64,000 bases of DNA from Oryzias latipes (taxonomy: Eukaryota > Chordata > Actinopteri > Beloniformes > Adrianichthyidae). The first letter of the stretch is position 1, and each line of letters starts with the position of its first letter. The position numbers and the translations under genes were made by a program. Where the stretch lies: contig NC_019868.2 in the NCBI RefSeq assembly GCF_002234675.1, forward strand, positions 3,078,909 to 3,142,908, read 5' to 3'. Below are positions 13,701-23,265 of this stretch, piece after piece. A model generated the notes under the pieces. It did not search any database, had not been told where the DNA came from, and saw only the letters and a program-made list of their open reading frames with translations.

Positions 13701-16700
13701 CAGTTGTGGGACAACGACTGAGACTTTATTACATATCAACCCAATGTTTTAAACCATCTGCCAGTTTAAAAATAAGCAGGAAACAATAAGATGCAACTCC
13801 AGTTCTTCATTCAGTTCACTGGCTTCCTGTTTGTCTTAGGAGAGACTTTAGGACCTGGACCGGTCATCTTTACCTGAAGCTCTTGTAGGGAGTGATGAGG
13901 TCAAAGCTTCTGTGCTTCCCGTCTCGGATGGTTGCTCCTCGAGCTTCGATCACCGTGATGCCGATTCCATTACGAAAACACTGCAGACACAAACAGAGTT
14001 CAAGAAGGAATCTGGCTTCAACATCCTATCTGACCTCTGCTGCCATCTGCGGTCTGACCTCTAATAATCTGTCTCCACTCTCACCTGTTCGCTCTTGTGC
14101 AGCCAGATCTGGTCCGTGCTGATGGCTGTGTACACTTTGGACTTGGTTCCTTTCAATTCCAGGACTCCGTGTTTCTGGCAGTGAGATCCGGGACCAAAAC
14201 GGCGCCGACCAAACACCAGCTGATCCCTTATGTGTTCCTGCAGCGTGGTCACCCAGCGCCGCCTCAGGACTGATGGACAGGACACACAGCATCCTCAGTA
14301 CCACTCACATCAATCCAGAACCACAAAGCCAGAACCTTTTTCCTATGCAGAGCTTTATTTAACCATAGAATCTGGAGTCTGCAGAGTTATTTGTCCAAAT
14401 CAACTCAAACTGGGCATCCTTTTCTTGTGACAGAGGGCGGAGCTTATCTCTGGTGTGATCAGGTCAAAGCAGAGTCATCTGGACGTAACTGCAGGGCATG
14501 ACGGCATGTATTTATATTTTCAAAGTTTGAAGAAGAAAAAAACAGAAACCGACGTTCATAATGTTTAACGAGGAGCAGAGCCCCACAGCGCCCCCTTTAG
14601 CGTGAGCAGCTCTACTTGATTTATCTGACTTTAAATCGGTACTGCTGTACAGTGTACAGTACACTCCCTCCAGAAAATTGCTGTTTCCACATCCCAGGAT
14701 TTAAAAGACAAGGCTGCTATCACTGCACTCTAAATACAAGAAGGGTTAGACAATCACAGGCAAGGATCCCTTGTCTTGTCTGCACCAATAATTTACCATT
14801 TGTATAAATGTAAGCATCTTCAGACAGACTTTGCATATATTATATATAGTAATGTATAAAAAACAGGATCTCACAGATTCCTTTATTTCACTTTAAATAT
14901 ATATAAATAAATCAGCTTGTCCTGCTGATTGTCATCTATATAAAAATCCTCTGTAGCTACTAGTTTAAGCACGTTTACCCAGCAGACATGGTCACACTTT
15001 TTCTTGATTTCCAATGAACGCATGGTTACTGCACCAGAATTCATCGGCAAGTGAGACTCATTCCCAAGAGGACCAGCGTTCTCTTCTTTGGTCCTAACCA
15101 GCGTTCAGGTGAGTTTTCAAAACTTACAGAGAATCCAGGAAGGTCCTGGAACAATTGTGTCTGAATGTCACAGTGAGCGGCGTTCCCTCTTTGTGAGAGC
15201 AAACCCTAAATGTCTGTGGTCAGACCGGGATTTACCTTCGTTATCAGTCCTAAAGACGAAGATCCTGTTACTCGTCACAATCTCAAACTTGTTGTCTTTG
15301 GCCAGACGGGCCATCTGAATGACAGCCAACGGGATTACTCCTCTGGGGTAGATGTCCTTAAAGAACGCACAAGACGTTTAGTGGTCAGCTTCATATGCAG
15401 ACTGAACAACAAACACAGACTCAACAAGAACCAGGATGAGGCTACAGTCACATCAGCCGGCTTTACGGTTCAGAACGTGGGCTGTGCAGGTGAGACCGAC
15501 TGACCGGATCGCCTGACTCCCTTTCAGCTGCTTTACTGATCCATAACAGACACAGCAGAGTTTTTCTGAATGAACTGAAAGAAGTTCTTTATAAGAACCA
15601 GCAGGTTCCTTCTGGTTTTTAATTTTCATTCTGAAAAAGCACAGAAACCCTCGACCAGAAGCCTGAGCACTGATGACTTAAATCTCTGAAAAGAAAAGGG
15701 CTTTAGCATCAAGCAACTGAGTGTGTTACTTTTGTTGGGCATCTCTGGACTTGGTTGGTTTTCTGGTCCGCTCCAAATAGAGGTGCTGGTTTCATGAAGA
15801 CAAATGTGAAGCTGTGTTCTCACCGAGCGTGTTTCAAAGTTAGTGGCAGCACTAAATGCTGTGCTGAAAATTCACTTTCCAGAGTTCAAATATCTGAACT
15901 TTGGCGAAGAATTTGCACCGCATCAACCAATCAGGGGCTCAGCCTGATTGGTCGGGACCCCGTTAATGATGTGACCAGCGGGTGGAGTTCACAACCAACA
16001 TGGAGGAGAATCTGTTTTTTCTCTCACTGAACTTCATCATCTTTCTTTCTTTCCACTTTCGGCTTCTCCCATCAGGGGTCGCCACAGCGAACAAGTCGCA
16101 TGGTAAATTGGGCAATGTTTTACGCCGGATGCCCTTCCTGACGCAACCTTCTCAAACCGGGCTTGGAACCGGCACAGAGGTGGAGAAGGGAACAGGGAGC
16201 AGCCCGGAGTCGAACCCTGGTTTCACGGACGGAAGGCGCCGCAAACCAGCACGAGCACTGAACTTCATCATATTTTTTTTATTTGTATTGAGAGAATAGT
16301 AAAAAGTTTCTCTAATTCTTGTAGTTATTTTTTGCCTCCTCTGACTAATATGGGACAGCAAGTCATCAAACTGGGTCACAGAGAGACAGAAGTGAAAGCG
16401 TCCGTCGTTCAGACGTAGCTCCTGCAGTAAACGGTGAAGCTCTCCGTACTGTTAGAGTCTCTGAATGATCTGATGAATCCAGACATGGAGACGTGATTAC
16501 TGATGCTTTTGCAGCGCTCTTCAAATAACTAAACCTGATCTCTAAACATCACCGTGTCTTCCATGCATTGTAAATACGTAATGCTTTCATGTAGCGATAA
16601 GGCTAAAAACTTTGGACAGTCTTCCCACACGCGACAGGAGAGTCAAGTTTAGGAACACATTTTTGAACAAGCATCAAGCCGTGAATTGACATCCTTTTTT

Positions 16701-19700
16701 TTTTTATTGACCAGCATTAAAGAAGAAGCCTTTGAACTGTTGCTCTAGAAGCAAAACAGCTCAACAGAGAAGCACAGTGGTGGGAGTGTAATGATGCAGG
16801 GTGGACAGGAACCTGCAATCCAGATGTACTTTGAAACATGCAGACTTTAAAACACACAATCTGGGGTTTTTACTTTAAAAATAAACACAGTGAAAATATC
16901 ATGTAAATGTGAACCAATAGGAACAGCTTAAACCTGAGAAATGGTGTGCAAATTAAACCTGATTTCTGTTTCACATCCTCTTAACCACAGGCAGAAACTC
17001 TAAGCTGATCCAGGAGAGAAAACAGGAACAAACAATAACATCAGATGATCTGATTACCTTCTCGCTGCCAAAGTACATCAGGTTTTTTCCATCAAACTTC
17101 ACAAAGCGTTTCTGGAAAACGTAGTTCCTGAAACAGACACGCATCACAGGATCACAACCTGGAAGATATCTGGCGTGGGTTTCTCCTGCAGCAGCACAGT
17201 GAACACCAGAGAACATGTTTGAAGGAGCAGCCAGAGAGGAAAAGACTGACACACCGAGAGGAAGAGCGGGAGGAGGAGCGGGAGATGAAGGTGACGAGAC
17301 AGAGGCAGCTCCTCGCGAGAGAGGAGACACAGGGAGGAGCAGAAAGGAGCAGACACATCAGAGCAGCGGGGACTGACCTCCGACCCCTGACGGGTACAGA
17401 CAGAACAGCCTGTAAGTCTGGGTGAGGATATTCAACGCACCTCCGGTTGAAAAACCGAACATATATCTGAGTACTTGCAGCGCATATCAAACGTACCCCT
17501 ACTTTAAACACATGCAAATGCACCCTGCCTCAACTAGCTGTGCAAATCTAACACACCCTTGTGGAGACAGCTTGTCCAGCCAGCCGGTGAGAATAGGCGG
17601 GGCTCTCTCGGAGAGGGAGGTGTAGCTGGCGTAGGGGGAGATGGTCAAGTCTTCGTCAGCGTCGGCGAAGGTGGAGGCAGGCAAGGAGAGGCAGCTGGGG
17701 GGGAGCGGAGCTTCACCTACAGTGCTGTAACCCTGAGAGTCTCCGGAGTGAAATGCCTGCGACAAACGCTTCGTCCAGGACAATTTGTGAGTCCTGCAGG
17801 TGCAAAAGAAAACTTTATTGACTCAAGAGACGACATCTGATCTGTGCTACAGTCTAACTGTCAGATTATCCTGAGCTCGTCTGAGTTTACGGAGTTCTGC
17901 AACTAGAGGTTCGAGCTTTAGTAAAACGCTGCCTCCTGATGGTTTGGAGCAGGTCAGTCTGCCGCTTTCTTACCCATGATCCTCTGTGTGCCTCTGCGTG
18001 CCTCTCTCATCCATCTTCATCTCTCGTTCATCCCCTCTGCTCCTCTCATTCTGCAGGACAAACCATTCAGTCAGCAGATGCTCCTTCTTTCTGAGGCAAA
18101 CATGACCGCTGTTCCATCACGAGAAAGGCAGGGGGCGGGGCTTGTCAGGCCTCACCTCGCTGTTGTGTGGAGGTCGCCTGGATTGGTAAACAGTCTCGCA
18201 GTACGGACTGATCTCCTCATCGGGGTCATCTGTTGAGGCTGTAGAACAGAGCGATGTGTTCTTCATCACAGCAGAAGTACTGGACTGACATCATCAGCGT
18301 AAAGCTGAACTTTATTACAGCACTTTAGTCCCATTCATACTGTTAGCATCACAAAAAACAACAGTGTTACTGTGTTAGGAAAAGCCCGCAGACTAGAGTC
18401 AAAGTAAAGTCCTCAACATTACCATGACTCAGCTCCTTTAGCTGTGCTTTCCTTTAACTAATTAAAGCACTAAACATGTATTTTTGCTGTTAATAATCCT
18501 TATTCAGGCTCCATTTATTGGCAATAAACAAGTTTAAAAACATTTCACATGTAATATAGCTTAAAGACCCACTCTGACCATCTGTTGATCTATGTTCAAA
18601 GTGTTTCCAGTGGTCTCTTAATTATGATTGTGCTGTTTTTGGCCATAATCTAATAACTTGGATCGTATTTTAGAACTATGTTTGTGCAAAGCGGCAGTCG
18701 TTCATTTGAAATTCACCTCTGAGTTGTTTATTTCACATTAACCCTTTGTTTACTCTCCTGATAGCTTACAGCCCCTCACATACCCAACCTAACATGAGGT
18801 GTCTGTAACAAACATGTGGAGCAATATCAGATCCATCCAGACGTACAGTTTGGATCCAGATTCCAGCTCAGACGAGGAAAACAAGGTAATTCATGGACCC
18901 ATGACCCTCGTGAGACAGGCTACTTTTACCCTACTGATGATGTGTTGCTGCAATGGTAATCCTAATGTTGGCACTAAATTAAATTAAACAAATAATCAAA
19001 GAGCCAAACGTTTTACTGACTGGTTTTGCTGCCATGCTGGCAGTTGGTGTAGCCGGACTTGACTCTGCTGCCGCGGGAGTATGATGCACGTGGATCAGAA
19101 CGGAGCAGGAAGCTCGCCCAGCATCTTCTCTACATAACAACAAATAAGCTCTTTTTCAAACTGCATTTTTTTATCTGCTCCTGATTCACAGCAATTTGAA
19201 TAAAGAAATAGTCAGAAATGCAGTTTATATCTTAATTTTCTTTATCATTAGAAAAATGCCCAAGAACATGTTAAAAACACCAAAAGCACGGTTTCCACCT
19301 GAGTGGGTCTTTAAACTCAACTTTAACTGTTGCAGCAAATTTAACAATTAGAATATACAATAAACGAATAATTGAACAATTTTACAGTTAATTTGTTTTT
19401 TTAAAAGCACTTTTATATCTGTAATGAATTTTTTATTTATTTACTGTATATATTTTTCTGCATTAATAAAATATTGCATACACGGCAATATAGTTGCATT
19501 AATTTCAGCTCACGTTTGGTATTTTTAGTTTTCTTGGGAAATACTTTGAAAAATAATTTGCATTTGAATTTTTTCATTTGAGCTGTTATATTGTTAGTAG
19601 ATTAAGCGTTTAGAGTACCAATTTACCCTACTAACAGTATTTTAAGGCTCGTGTTGATGTGTTTTCTTTCAATTTTCCAACATTTTCAGTGAATTTGCCA

Positions 19701-22505
19701 TTGGAAATGTATCTTAGTCTTTTAAATATTAATTTTTTTGGTTTATTTTTAAGCAGTAAAAATACTGACTGTAGATATATTAGCATTCATGTTGATTTGG
19801 GATTTATCAATAATACCAATCTTAAAGACATAAGTTACATTTTTGCCTGTTAAGGTCACAAGTTTAGTTTTATTTAATTATTTGGATCTTTAGCTTGTTT
19901 TTAAACCGTTTTTCTTCATGGCTGCATTTGAAGAGGGTTTTTTCAGACACAGAAGAACATTGGGTGCAGTTTGAAAGAAGCTTTTTTTATCCAGGCTGGA
20001 CTTAGAGGAATAATGCCAGTTAGAAGATAAGATCTTTTTTATGTGGTGAAGTGGCAGCTGCATGTCTCACTGTTTCAGAGGCCGTTAGTGTGTCATTTCT
20101 GAACAAGCATCTCACCTCTGGCTGATCCTGAGGAGTTGTTGCTTAAAGTGCTGGCCCTGAAAGTGAGAAGTAAAGTGTCACTTCCATTCATCATTCAGTT
20201 TAGAGACTTTGGAGCTCATACTGCTGCTCGTGCAGCTCTGAGAGTAAACGCCACGGAGGAGGAGACACTGCAAACACCAAGCGCCTGGACCTGGATCTGA
20301 ACCAGCATCCAGGTCCAGACATGAAGACAGTTACAAACTGTAACTCACTGGATGAATGCACAGTACTGAAATCTGCTGAAGACGTCCTCTATCATTCCAT
20401 CCCTACAACGTTTGACTCTGTGGTTGAATTATTTTAGATTCAACATTGGATTAGTGTCTCCAGGTTATTTAAAAAAAAGAAAAAAAAGAAGAAGAAGTGG
20501 ACTTGTTTGTTTTTAACCACGCATTACTTTTACTTTCTACCAACATTTCTTGGTTCTGATCTTTTGTTGGCTTTGTTGGTGAATTTTAATATCCATCCAT
20601 CCCACCCCATGTTGGTCCATCCATCATCTAATAATCCATCCATCCATCCATTCACCCCTGTCTGTCCGTCAATCAATCCATCCCTCATTTGAGAATCCAA
20701 CACTATGTCTGTCCATCCTCCATTAATCCACCCATCCATCCATCCAATCAACCCTCTGTCTATCCATCTATTATCCATCCATCCTCTAATAACCCGTCCA
20801 TCCATCAATCCATCCACCCCTCTGTCTGTCTGTCCATCCATCATCCATTCTTTTACACCTCCCTGTCCATCCATCATCTATCCATCCATCTCTTCACTCC
20901 TCTGTCTGTCTGTCCATCCATCTACCATTCATCTATTCTGTTCTCTATTAATCCCTCTATCCAATCACCCTACTGTCCATCCATCCATCCTCTATTAACC
21001 CATTCACCTCTCTGTCTGTCCATTCATCCATCATCTTCATCCATAATTATCCATCTATCTGTTTCTCCTGGGCGTCTCCTCAGCTAATTTCTGCCTGTTG
21101 TATCTGTGGTTTAAACCCCTCATTAACCAGAAACCTTGTGGTTGTAGGTTTCTCTCTTTGGAACATAAAGTTCAAAAGCTTCAAGCCCTTCACTCTGGGG
21201 AGGAGCTCATTTCTAATCTGGAGGTGCAGTCCATGTTTTTCTGGCGTGTTTTTGAACTGTTCTCATGTGTCTTCTTTCTAAAATGTGTGACTCAATTACA
21301 CGCCCATCATTAACTGAAGTACCCACCTGTCTTTGCGGTTCCTCTCTGGTGTATTTCTGGGTGGAGTCGGCGGAGCTGACTGTTGGCTGCAGTAACGCCT
21401 CCCTCCATTGGGGGCAGTAGAGACAGGTGAGGAGCCCCAGTAAATTTCATTAGACACCATCTCCACCCCCGGTCCTCGGGGAGAACCTGAAGGTGGAGAT
21501 CCAGAGAGTCTGCTACTGTCCAGACTGTCAGAACGAAACGACTGAGAGGACAACACCGGTCTCTGATCCGAGCGCACAGGTGAGGAGGAAGAGGGGGACG
21601 AAGAGGGTGGAGACATGGAGACCACAGCCCTGCGGTTCAGCCGAGGGGGAACGGGGGGCAGTGACCCAAGACTGTCACACAGAGAGAGGCTGCGGCTGGG
21701 CCGGGTCCTGCCCGCCTGCCTTTGTCTCTGGCTGTGGTTGGGTGTGGCCTCAGAGGCTTGGCTGTTCTCAGCTGTGGGCGTGTCTGAGCTCACGTCCTCC
21801 AACACGGTGAGGCAAATTGACTCTTGGGACTGTCTCTTGTCTGGGGGCGGGGCAGGGTCCGGTGACGGGCAAAAGTTGACCGGCACAGTCCTGCTGCGGT
21901 TGAAAACAGTCCTGGGCTTGGGAACCGGCTTCACCGGCTGTCTGCTGGTGTCAGGGTCGTCTGACATGGAGGAAAGGTCCGGTGTTGAACTTTTGCTCAG
22001 TCCGGCTGAGTTTCGTGAAGCCGTGGTGGACCAGCCCGACTCCGTCATGGACTGACAGCGACCACGTGGGTTATCCGTCTTCTGTCTCTGGATGAGGTGG
22101 ACCAGACGCAGGATCCTCTTCCTGTGTCCTGTGGCCGTTACACCCAGACTGATCAAGGCGTCATGGTCCAGGTGCGTGAAGTCTCTAGCCAACAACAAAC
22201 TGGCTCTCTTAAAGGAGTCCAGGTACCTGCAGAGATGACAGCAGACGTCAGAAGATGTGCCTTTAAATAAAAACATGCATGTCTGTACCTGAAGGGATTA
22301 GAAAATACAGCGTAAACAGAGTGAAACTCCCATAACACCATGTCTGTTTGGGGTTGACTTTTGAGAGTGTCTGATGTCTTTGTTAGCTTCTTCAACCTCC
22401 AGTTGTTCCAGATGTTTACAAACATCTCCTGTTCCATGCTCACCTCTCCAGATGGATCGCGGCCAGAAGCGTCTCAACCGGCGTGCTTCCATCCAGTGAA
22501 GCCAT
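943..22505 (-). CDS. arap3: ArfGAP with RhoGAP domain, ankyrin repeat and PH domain 3 (ARAP3), 31 coding exons
   Basis: PI(3,4,5)P3-activated GTPase-activating protein for Arf6 and RhoA at the plasma membrane, downstream of PI3K and Rap (family knowledge). Coding exons in transcript order: 22505-22444, 22226-21327, 17793-17557, 17127-17058, 15356-15236, 14269-14085, 13980-13874, 12704-12505, 12347-12262, 12158-11976, 11885-11750, 11477-11373, 11185-11032, 10059-9957, 9836-9638, 9553-9490, 9398-9235, 8779-8567, 7731-7626, 7560-7413, 7323-7255, 7119-7045, 6971-6854, 6780-6652, 5512-5376, 5302-5220, 2226-2191, 1917-1854, 1789-1652, 1497-1459, 1386-943. All junctions are GT-AG, phases match, and the sum is 4,875 nt (1,624 aa plus TGA); human ARAP3 is about 1,540 aa. 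ARAP3 rather than ARAP1 is indicated by local matches to human ARAP3 as I recall it: [38 protein letters not shown] and the YEEV tail. The start chosen (22505) has a good Kozak context (G at -3 and +4). An in-frame ATG 16 codons upstream (22553) is the alternative. Confidence 0.95.
1854..5512 (-). CDS. arap3: arap3 exons 25-28: PH domain 5
   Basis: Exons 5512-5376, 5302-5220, 2226-2191 and 1917-1854, residues about 1312-1418. Matching stretches are [20 protein letters not shown], the strand [35 protein letters not shown] and the final helix [15 protein letters not shown]. Exon 27 is only 36 bp and is separated from exon 26 by a 3-kb intron that contains a LINE remnant (3668-4291). Confidence 0.9.
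2227..5219 (-). other. arap3: arap3 intron 26, 3 kb, with LINE remnant
   Basis: Intron between exons 26 and 27. Apart from the LINE-derived block at about 3668-4291 I see no gene, no RNA and only short AT-rich stretches. Confidence 0.7.
3668..4291 (+). mobile_element. Internally deleted non-LTR retrotransposon (LINE) remnant
   Basis: Two parts of a fish LINE ORF lie back to back. About 3668-3896 encodes an endonuclease N-terminus ([16 protein letters not shown], then [12 protein letters not shown]). From 3905 the C-terminal tail follows ([62 protein letters not shown]). All of the reverse transcriptase between them is missing. The 3' end is a GATGGATGGATG tail, typical of these elements. Confidence 0.75.
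5613..5890 (+). mobile_element. 5'-truncated SINE-like repeat
   Basis: Contains the well-known fish repeat phrases CTTTCTGTGTGGAGTTTGCA, CACCGTCCAAAAACACG and ACTGGCGACCTG, ending in a GAATGAATGATGAATG tail. The tRNA-like head is absent. Related copies are at 23652-23866 (minus), 38510-38816 (plus) and 62040-62310 (minus). It lies in arap3 intron 24. Confidence 0.65.
5987..6455 (+). mobile_element. piggyBac-type MITE, copy a
   Basis: The left end TTAA/AGACCAATCC starts at 5987. The body matches the copies at 18561, 42094 and 58181, including the segment encoding DSSSDEEN at 6274-6300. The right terminus is not recognisable. Lies in arap3 intron 24. Confidence 0.6.
6652..7323 (-). CDS. arap3: arap3 exons 21-24: Ras-association (RA) domain
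   Basis: Exons 7323-7255, 7119-7045, 6971-6854 and 6780-6652, residues about 1182-1311. The ubiquitin-like fold is visible as [57 protein letters not shown] and [12 protein letters not shown]. This is the Rap1/Rap2-binding module of ARAP proteins. The exon 24 donor gives ACC-T, completed by CG in exon 25. Confidence 0.91.
7413..9398 (-). CDS. arap3: arap3 exons 17-20: RhoGAP domain
   Basis: Exons 9398-9235, 8779-8567, 7731-7626 and 7560-7413, residues about 1000-1181. The arginine-finger loop reads [10 protein letters not shown]. The fold-defining motifs [31 protein letters not shown] and [15 protein letters not shown] are all present. In mammals the domain acts on RhoA and is stimulated by Rap-GTP binding to the adjacent RA domain (family knowledge). 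No key residue appears missing. Confidence 0.93.
8081..8472 (-). mobile_element. piggyBac-type MITE, copy b (intact ends)
   Basis: TTAA at 8081-8084 and 8469-8472 flank a 384-bp element with inverted ends AGACCCACTC and GAGTGGGACT. TTAA duplication and short inverted repeats are piggyBac hallmarks. No transposase ORF is present, so it is non-autonomous. It lies in arap3 intron 18. Confidence 0.7.
9235..9836 (-). CDS. arap3: arap3 exons 15-17: PH domain 4 and start of RhoGAP
   Basis: Exons 9836-9638, 9553-9490 and 9398-9235, residues about 884-1025. PH4 is seen as [20 protein letters not shown], then [20 protein letters not shown] and the helix [14 protein letters not shown]. Exon 17 then starts the RhoGAP fold with [16 protein letters not shown]. 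The exon 15 donor (CTGA/GTCTGT) was chosen because it gives AGT with the GT at the start of exon 16, keeping the frame that matches mammalian ARAP3. Confidence 0.9.
9957..11885 (-). CDS. arap3: arap3 exons 11-14: PH domain 3
   Basis: Exons 11885-11750, 11477-11373, 11185-11032 and 10059-9957, residues about 718-883. PH3 runs from SGFLYKC in exon 12 through [18 protein letters not shown] and [10 protein letters not shown] in exon 13 to the closing helix [12 protein letters not shown] in exon 14. The exon 13-14 intron (10060-11031, 972 bp) is almost entirely a 24-bp minisatellite, yet both splice sites (AG/GTTCTG donor, CCTCCAG acceptor) remain intact. Confidence 0.92.
10081..10947. repeat. 24-bp minisatellite, about 36 copies, in arap3 intron 13
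   Basis: Unit ATGGAGGAATGGAGAGATGA plus AC(A/C/G)G. Copies are nearly identical except at one base, which alternates among A, C and G. Because 24 is a multiple of 3 and the unit has no stop in several frames, long artificial ORFs run across it on both strands. It occupies nearly the whole 972-bp intron between exons 13 and 14. Confidence 0.97.
11976..12704 (-). CDS. arap3: arap3 exons 8-10: ArfGAP catalytic domain
   Basis: The zinc finger is intact: CADC at the start and CKNC at the end with 16 residues between, matching the ArfGAP CX2CX16CX2C pattern. It is followed by GQHRSLG, which holds the predicted catalytic arginine, and by [13 protein letters not shown]. Exons are 12704-12505, 12347-12262 and 12158-11976, covering residues about 585-717. 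The conserved [11 protein letters not shown] segment is in exon 10. All residues expected for an active Arf6 GAP are visible; activity itself is inferred. Confidence 0.93.
12505..14269 (-). CDS. arap3: arap3 exons 6-8: end of PH1, PH domain 2, start of ArfGAP
   Basis: Exon 6 (14269-14085) begins with the PH1 C-terminal helix ([11 protein letters not shown]) and starts PH2 at [13 protein letters not shown], about residue 497. Exon 7 (13980-13874) contains the [15 protein letters not shown] strands and SFDLITPY. Exon 8 (12704-12505) closes PH2 with [19 protein letters not shown] and runs into the ArfGAP zinc finger. The intron between exons 7 and 8 is 1.17 kb and carries a 54-bp palindrome. Confidence 0.92.
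13521..13574. repeat. 54-bp perfect palindrome
   Basis: Arms of 26 bp (13521-13546 and 13549-13574) are exact reverse complements around a 2-bp centre (AG). The left arm contains TTAATCCCAGAGGTTCAAA. It lies in arap3 intron 7, well away from the splice sites. Confidence 0.9.
14270..15235 (-). other. arap3: arap3 intron 5
   Basis: 966-bp intron. AT-rich, with no repeat family that I recognise, no RNA gene and no credible ORF. Confidence 0.6.
15236..17793 (-). CDS. arap3: arap3 exons 3-5: PH domain 1
   Basis: Exon 3 (17793-17557) carries the acidic [10 protein letters not shown] motif and opens PH1 with [10 protein letters not shown] at about residue 390. Exon 4 (17127-17058) continues with a QKRFVKFDG strand and LMYFGSEK. 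Exon 5 (15356-15236) adds the PRGVIPL and [13 protein letters not shown] strands. PH1 is the main PI(3,4,5)P3-binding module in mammalian ARAP3 (family knowledge). The phases (1-nt start in exon 4, 0 at its end) agree with the neighbouring exons. Confidence 0.92.
16041..16255 (-). mobile_element. tRNA-derived SINE with perfect 16-bp target duplication
   Basis: Read on the minus strand it has a tRNA-like head with B-box GGTTCGACTCC, the fish SINE core GGTTGCGTCAGGAAGGGCAT and an AAAGAAAGATGATG tail. CACTGAACTTCATCAT is duplicated exactly at 16025-16040 and 16256-16271, so this is a clean retroposition into arap3 intron 4. A near-identical copy lies at 38853-39049. Confidence 0.88.
18561..19314 (+). 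mobile_element. piggyBac-type MITE, copy c (longest clean copy)
   Basis: TTAA at 18561-18564 and 19311-19314 flank 746 bp with inverted ends AGACCCACTC and GAGTGGGTCT. An internal segment at 18856-18882 encodes [10 protein letters not shown], identical to copies a and e, and may be a relic of the acidic N-terminus of a piggyBac transposase (inference). It lies in arap3 intron 2. Confidence 0.75.
20590..21065. repeat. CCATCC/CTGTCTGTC-rich tandem array
   Basis: Degenerate tetranucleotide array (TCCA)n interleaved with CTCTGTCTGTCTGTCC blocks at loose 70-90 bp intervals. It starts about 260 bp upstream (in plus coordinates) of the arap3 exon 2 donor, inside intron 2. Confidence 0.85.
21327..22505 (-). 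CDS. arap3: arap3 exons 1-2: SAM domain and proline/serine-rich linker
   Basis: Exon 1 (22505-22444) encodes residues 1-20 and exon 2 (22226-21327, 900 bp) residues 21-321. Residues about 1-70 form a SAM domain, ending in the conserved stretch [14 protein letters not shown]. In mammals this domain hetero-dimerises with the SAM of the lipid phosphatase SHIP2 (family knowledge). The rest of the large exon is low-complexity Ser/Pro linker with two islands shared with mammalian ARAP3: a [10 protein letters not shown] motif and an [14 protein letters not shown] motif. The exon 1/2 junction splits an AGG codon. The exon ends with a clean GTGGGT donor at 21326. Confidence 0.93.
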
Positions 22506-22573
22506 GACAACCACGGAGTCTGGATAAGGATTCGTCCCCTCCGCCAGCCGCATACGCTTTGGCCATCCCTGAC
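22444..22573 (-). promoter_or_regulatory. arap3: arap3 first coding exon with 5' leader and overlapping upstream ORF
   Basis: An acceptor-like TGCTGCTGTAG lies just upstream of 22573, so the leader of the first coding exon is probably 22573-22506. It contains an ATG at 22566 in strong context (G at -3 and +4) that opens a 30-codon frame overlapping the arap3 start out of frame. It also contains an in-frame ATG at 22553 that would add 16 residues. Such an upstream ORF commonly lowers translation of the main frame (inference). Confidence 0.4.
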
Positions 22574-23115
22574 CTACAGCAGCAGTAGAGGAGAGGAGTC
22601 CATCTGAGGAAGACAGCACAGTCAGGCGTGGGATCTTTGCTCATCCATCATCATTCTTTGTTGCTGCAGGAACAGTCCTCCTCTCAGGGACACGCTCGCC
22701 CCTCAGCTCCAGGTTGTGCATTGTGGTACCGCCATGGTAACTCCCAACTTCAGTTCTGTATATTTTACCTTATAACCAAAAAAAAAGATAGTATCTTCCT
22801 TTAAACACCGAAAAGAGCAGTGAGAAGAACAACTGCTGAAGGAGAGGGATTGTCTGCTGCAACAGTCAGCTAATAAAGCACTAAGCCCACACTTTCCATT
22901 CCCAAAACGGAAGCAATGTTGCAGTTCCTCAAGAGCCCAGTAGAGGCTGGTTTCAGAAGGGAGCACAGAGGATAAGAAGCAAAGATCTTCAGCCGAGGCT
23001 CAGACAGTCAGAGGAGAGTCTACGTTTCAGTCAGAGCTCACTCAACGCCAAGTCTTTCCTGGAGGCTCTCACAACACATAACAGAGAAAAAGGCTAGAGG
23101 ACGGAGCAGTAGTCC

Positions 23116-23122
23116 ATTTATA
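23116..23122 (-). promoter_or_regulatory. Candidate TATA box upstream of arap3
   Basis: TATAAAT on the minus strand, 611 bp upstream of the arap3 start codon, preceded on that strand by a 36-bp T tract (23263-23228). Start sites would fall near 23085-23095, with one intron to the acceptor at 22574. This is a motif match only. Confidence 0.3.
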
Positions 23123-23222
23123 ACCAGCACAAACACACACACAGGATGCAGGGAGTGTCTACAGCAGAGATGTGCTGCATCCAGCTGCAGGGTGGGAGGG
23201 CTTTCAAGGAAAAACTGAGTAG

Positions 23223-23227
<5 letters not shown>

Positions 23228-23263
<36 letters not shown>
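23228..23263. repeat. A36 homopolymer
   Basis: 36 consecutive A on the plus strand, about 105 bp upstream (minus-strand sense) of the candidate arap3 TATA box. It could be the tail of a retroposed element, or a nucleosome-excluding tract; the sequence does not decide. Confidence 0.85.

Positions 23264-23265
<2 letters not shown>

Noticed and set aside
943..22505. Calling the gene arap1 because it neighbours stard10
   Set aside because: Local sequence matches ARAP3 ([10 protein letters not shown] context, [16 protein letters not shown] tail, tail organisation), and tgfbi linkage also points to the ARAP3 region.
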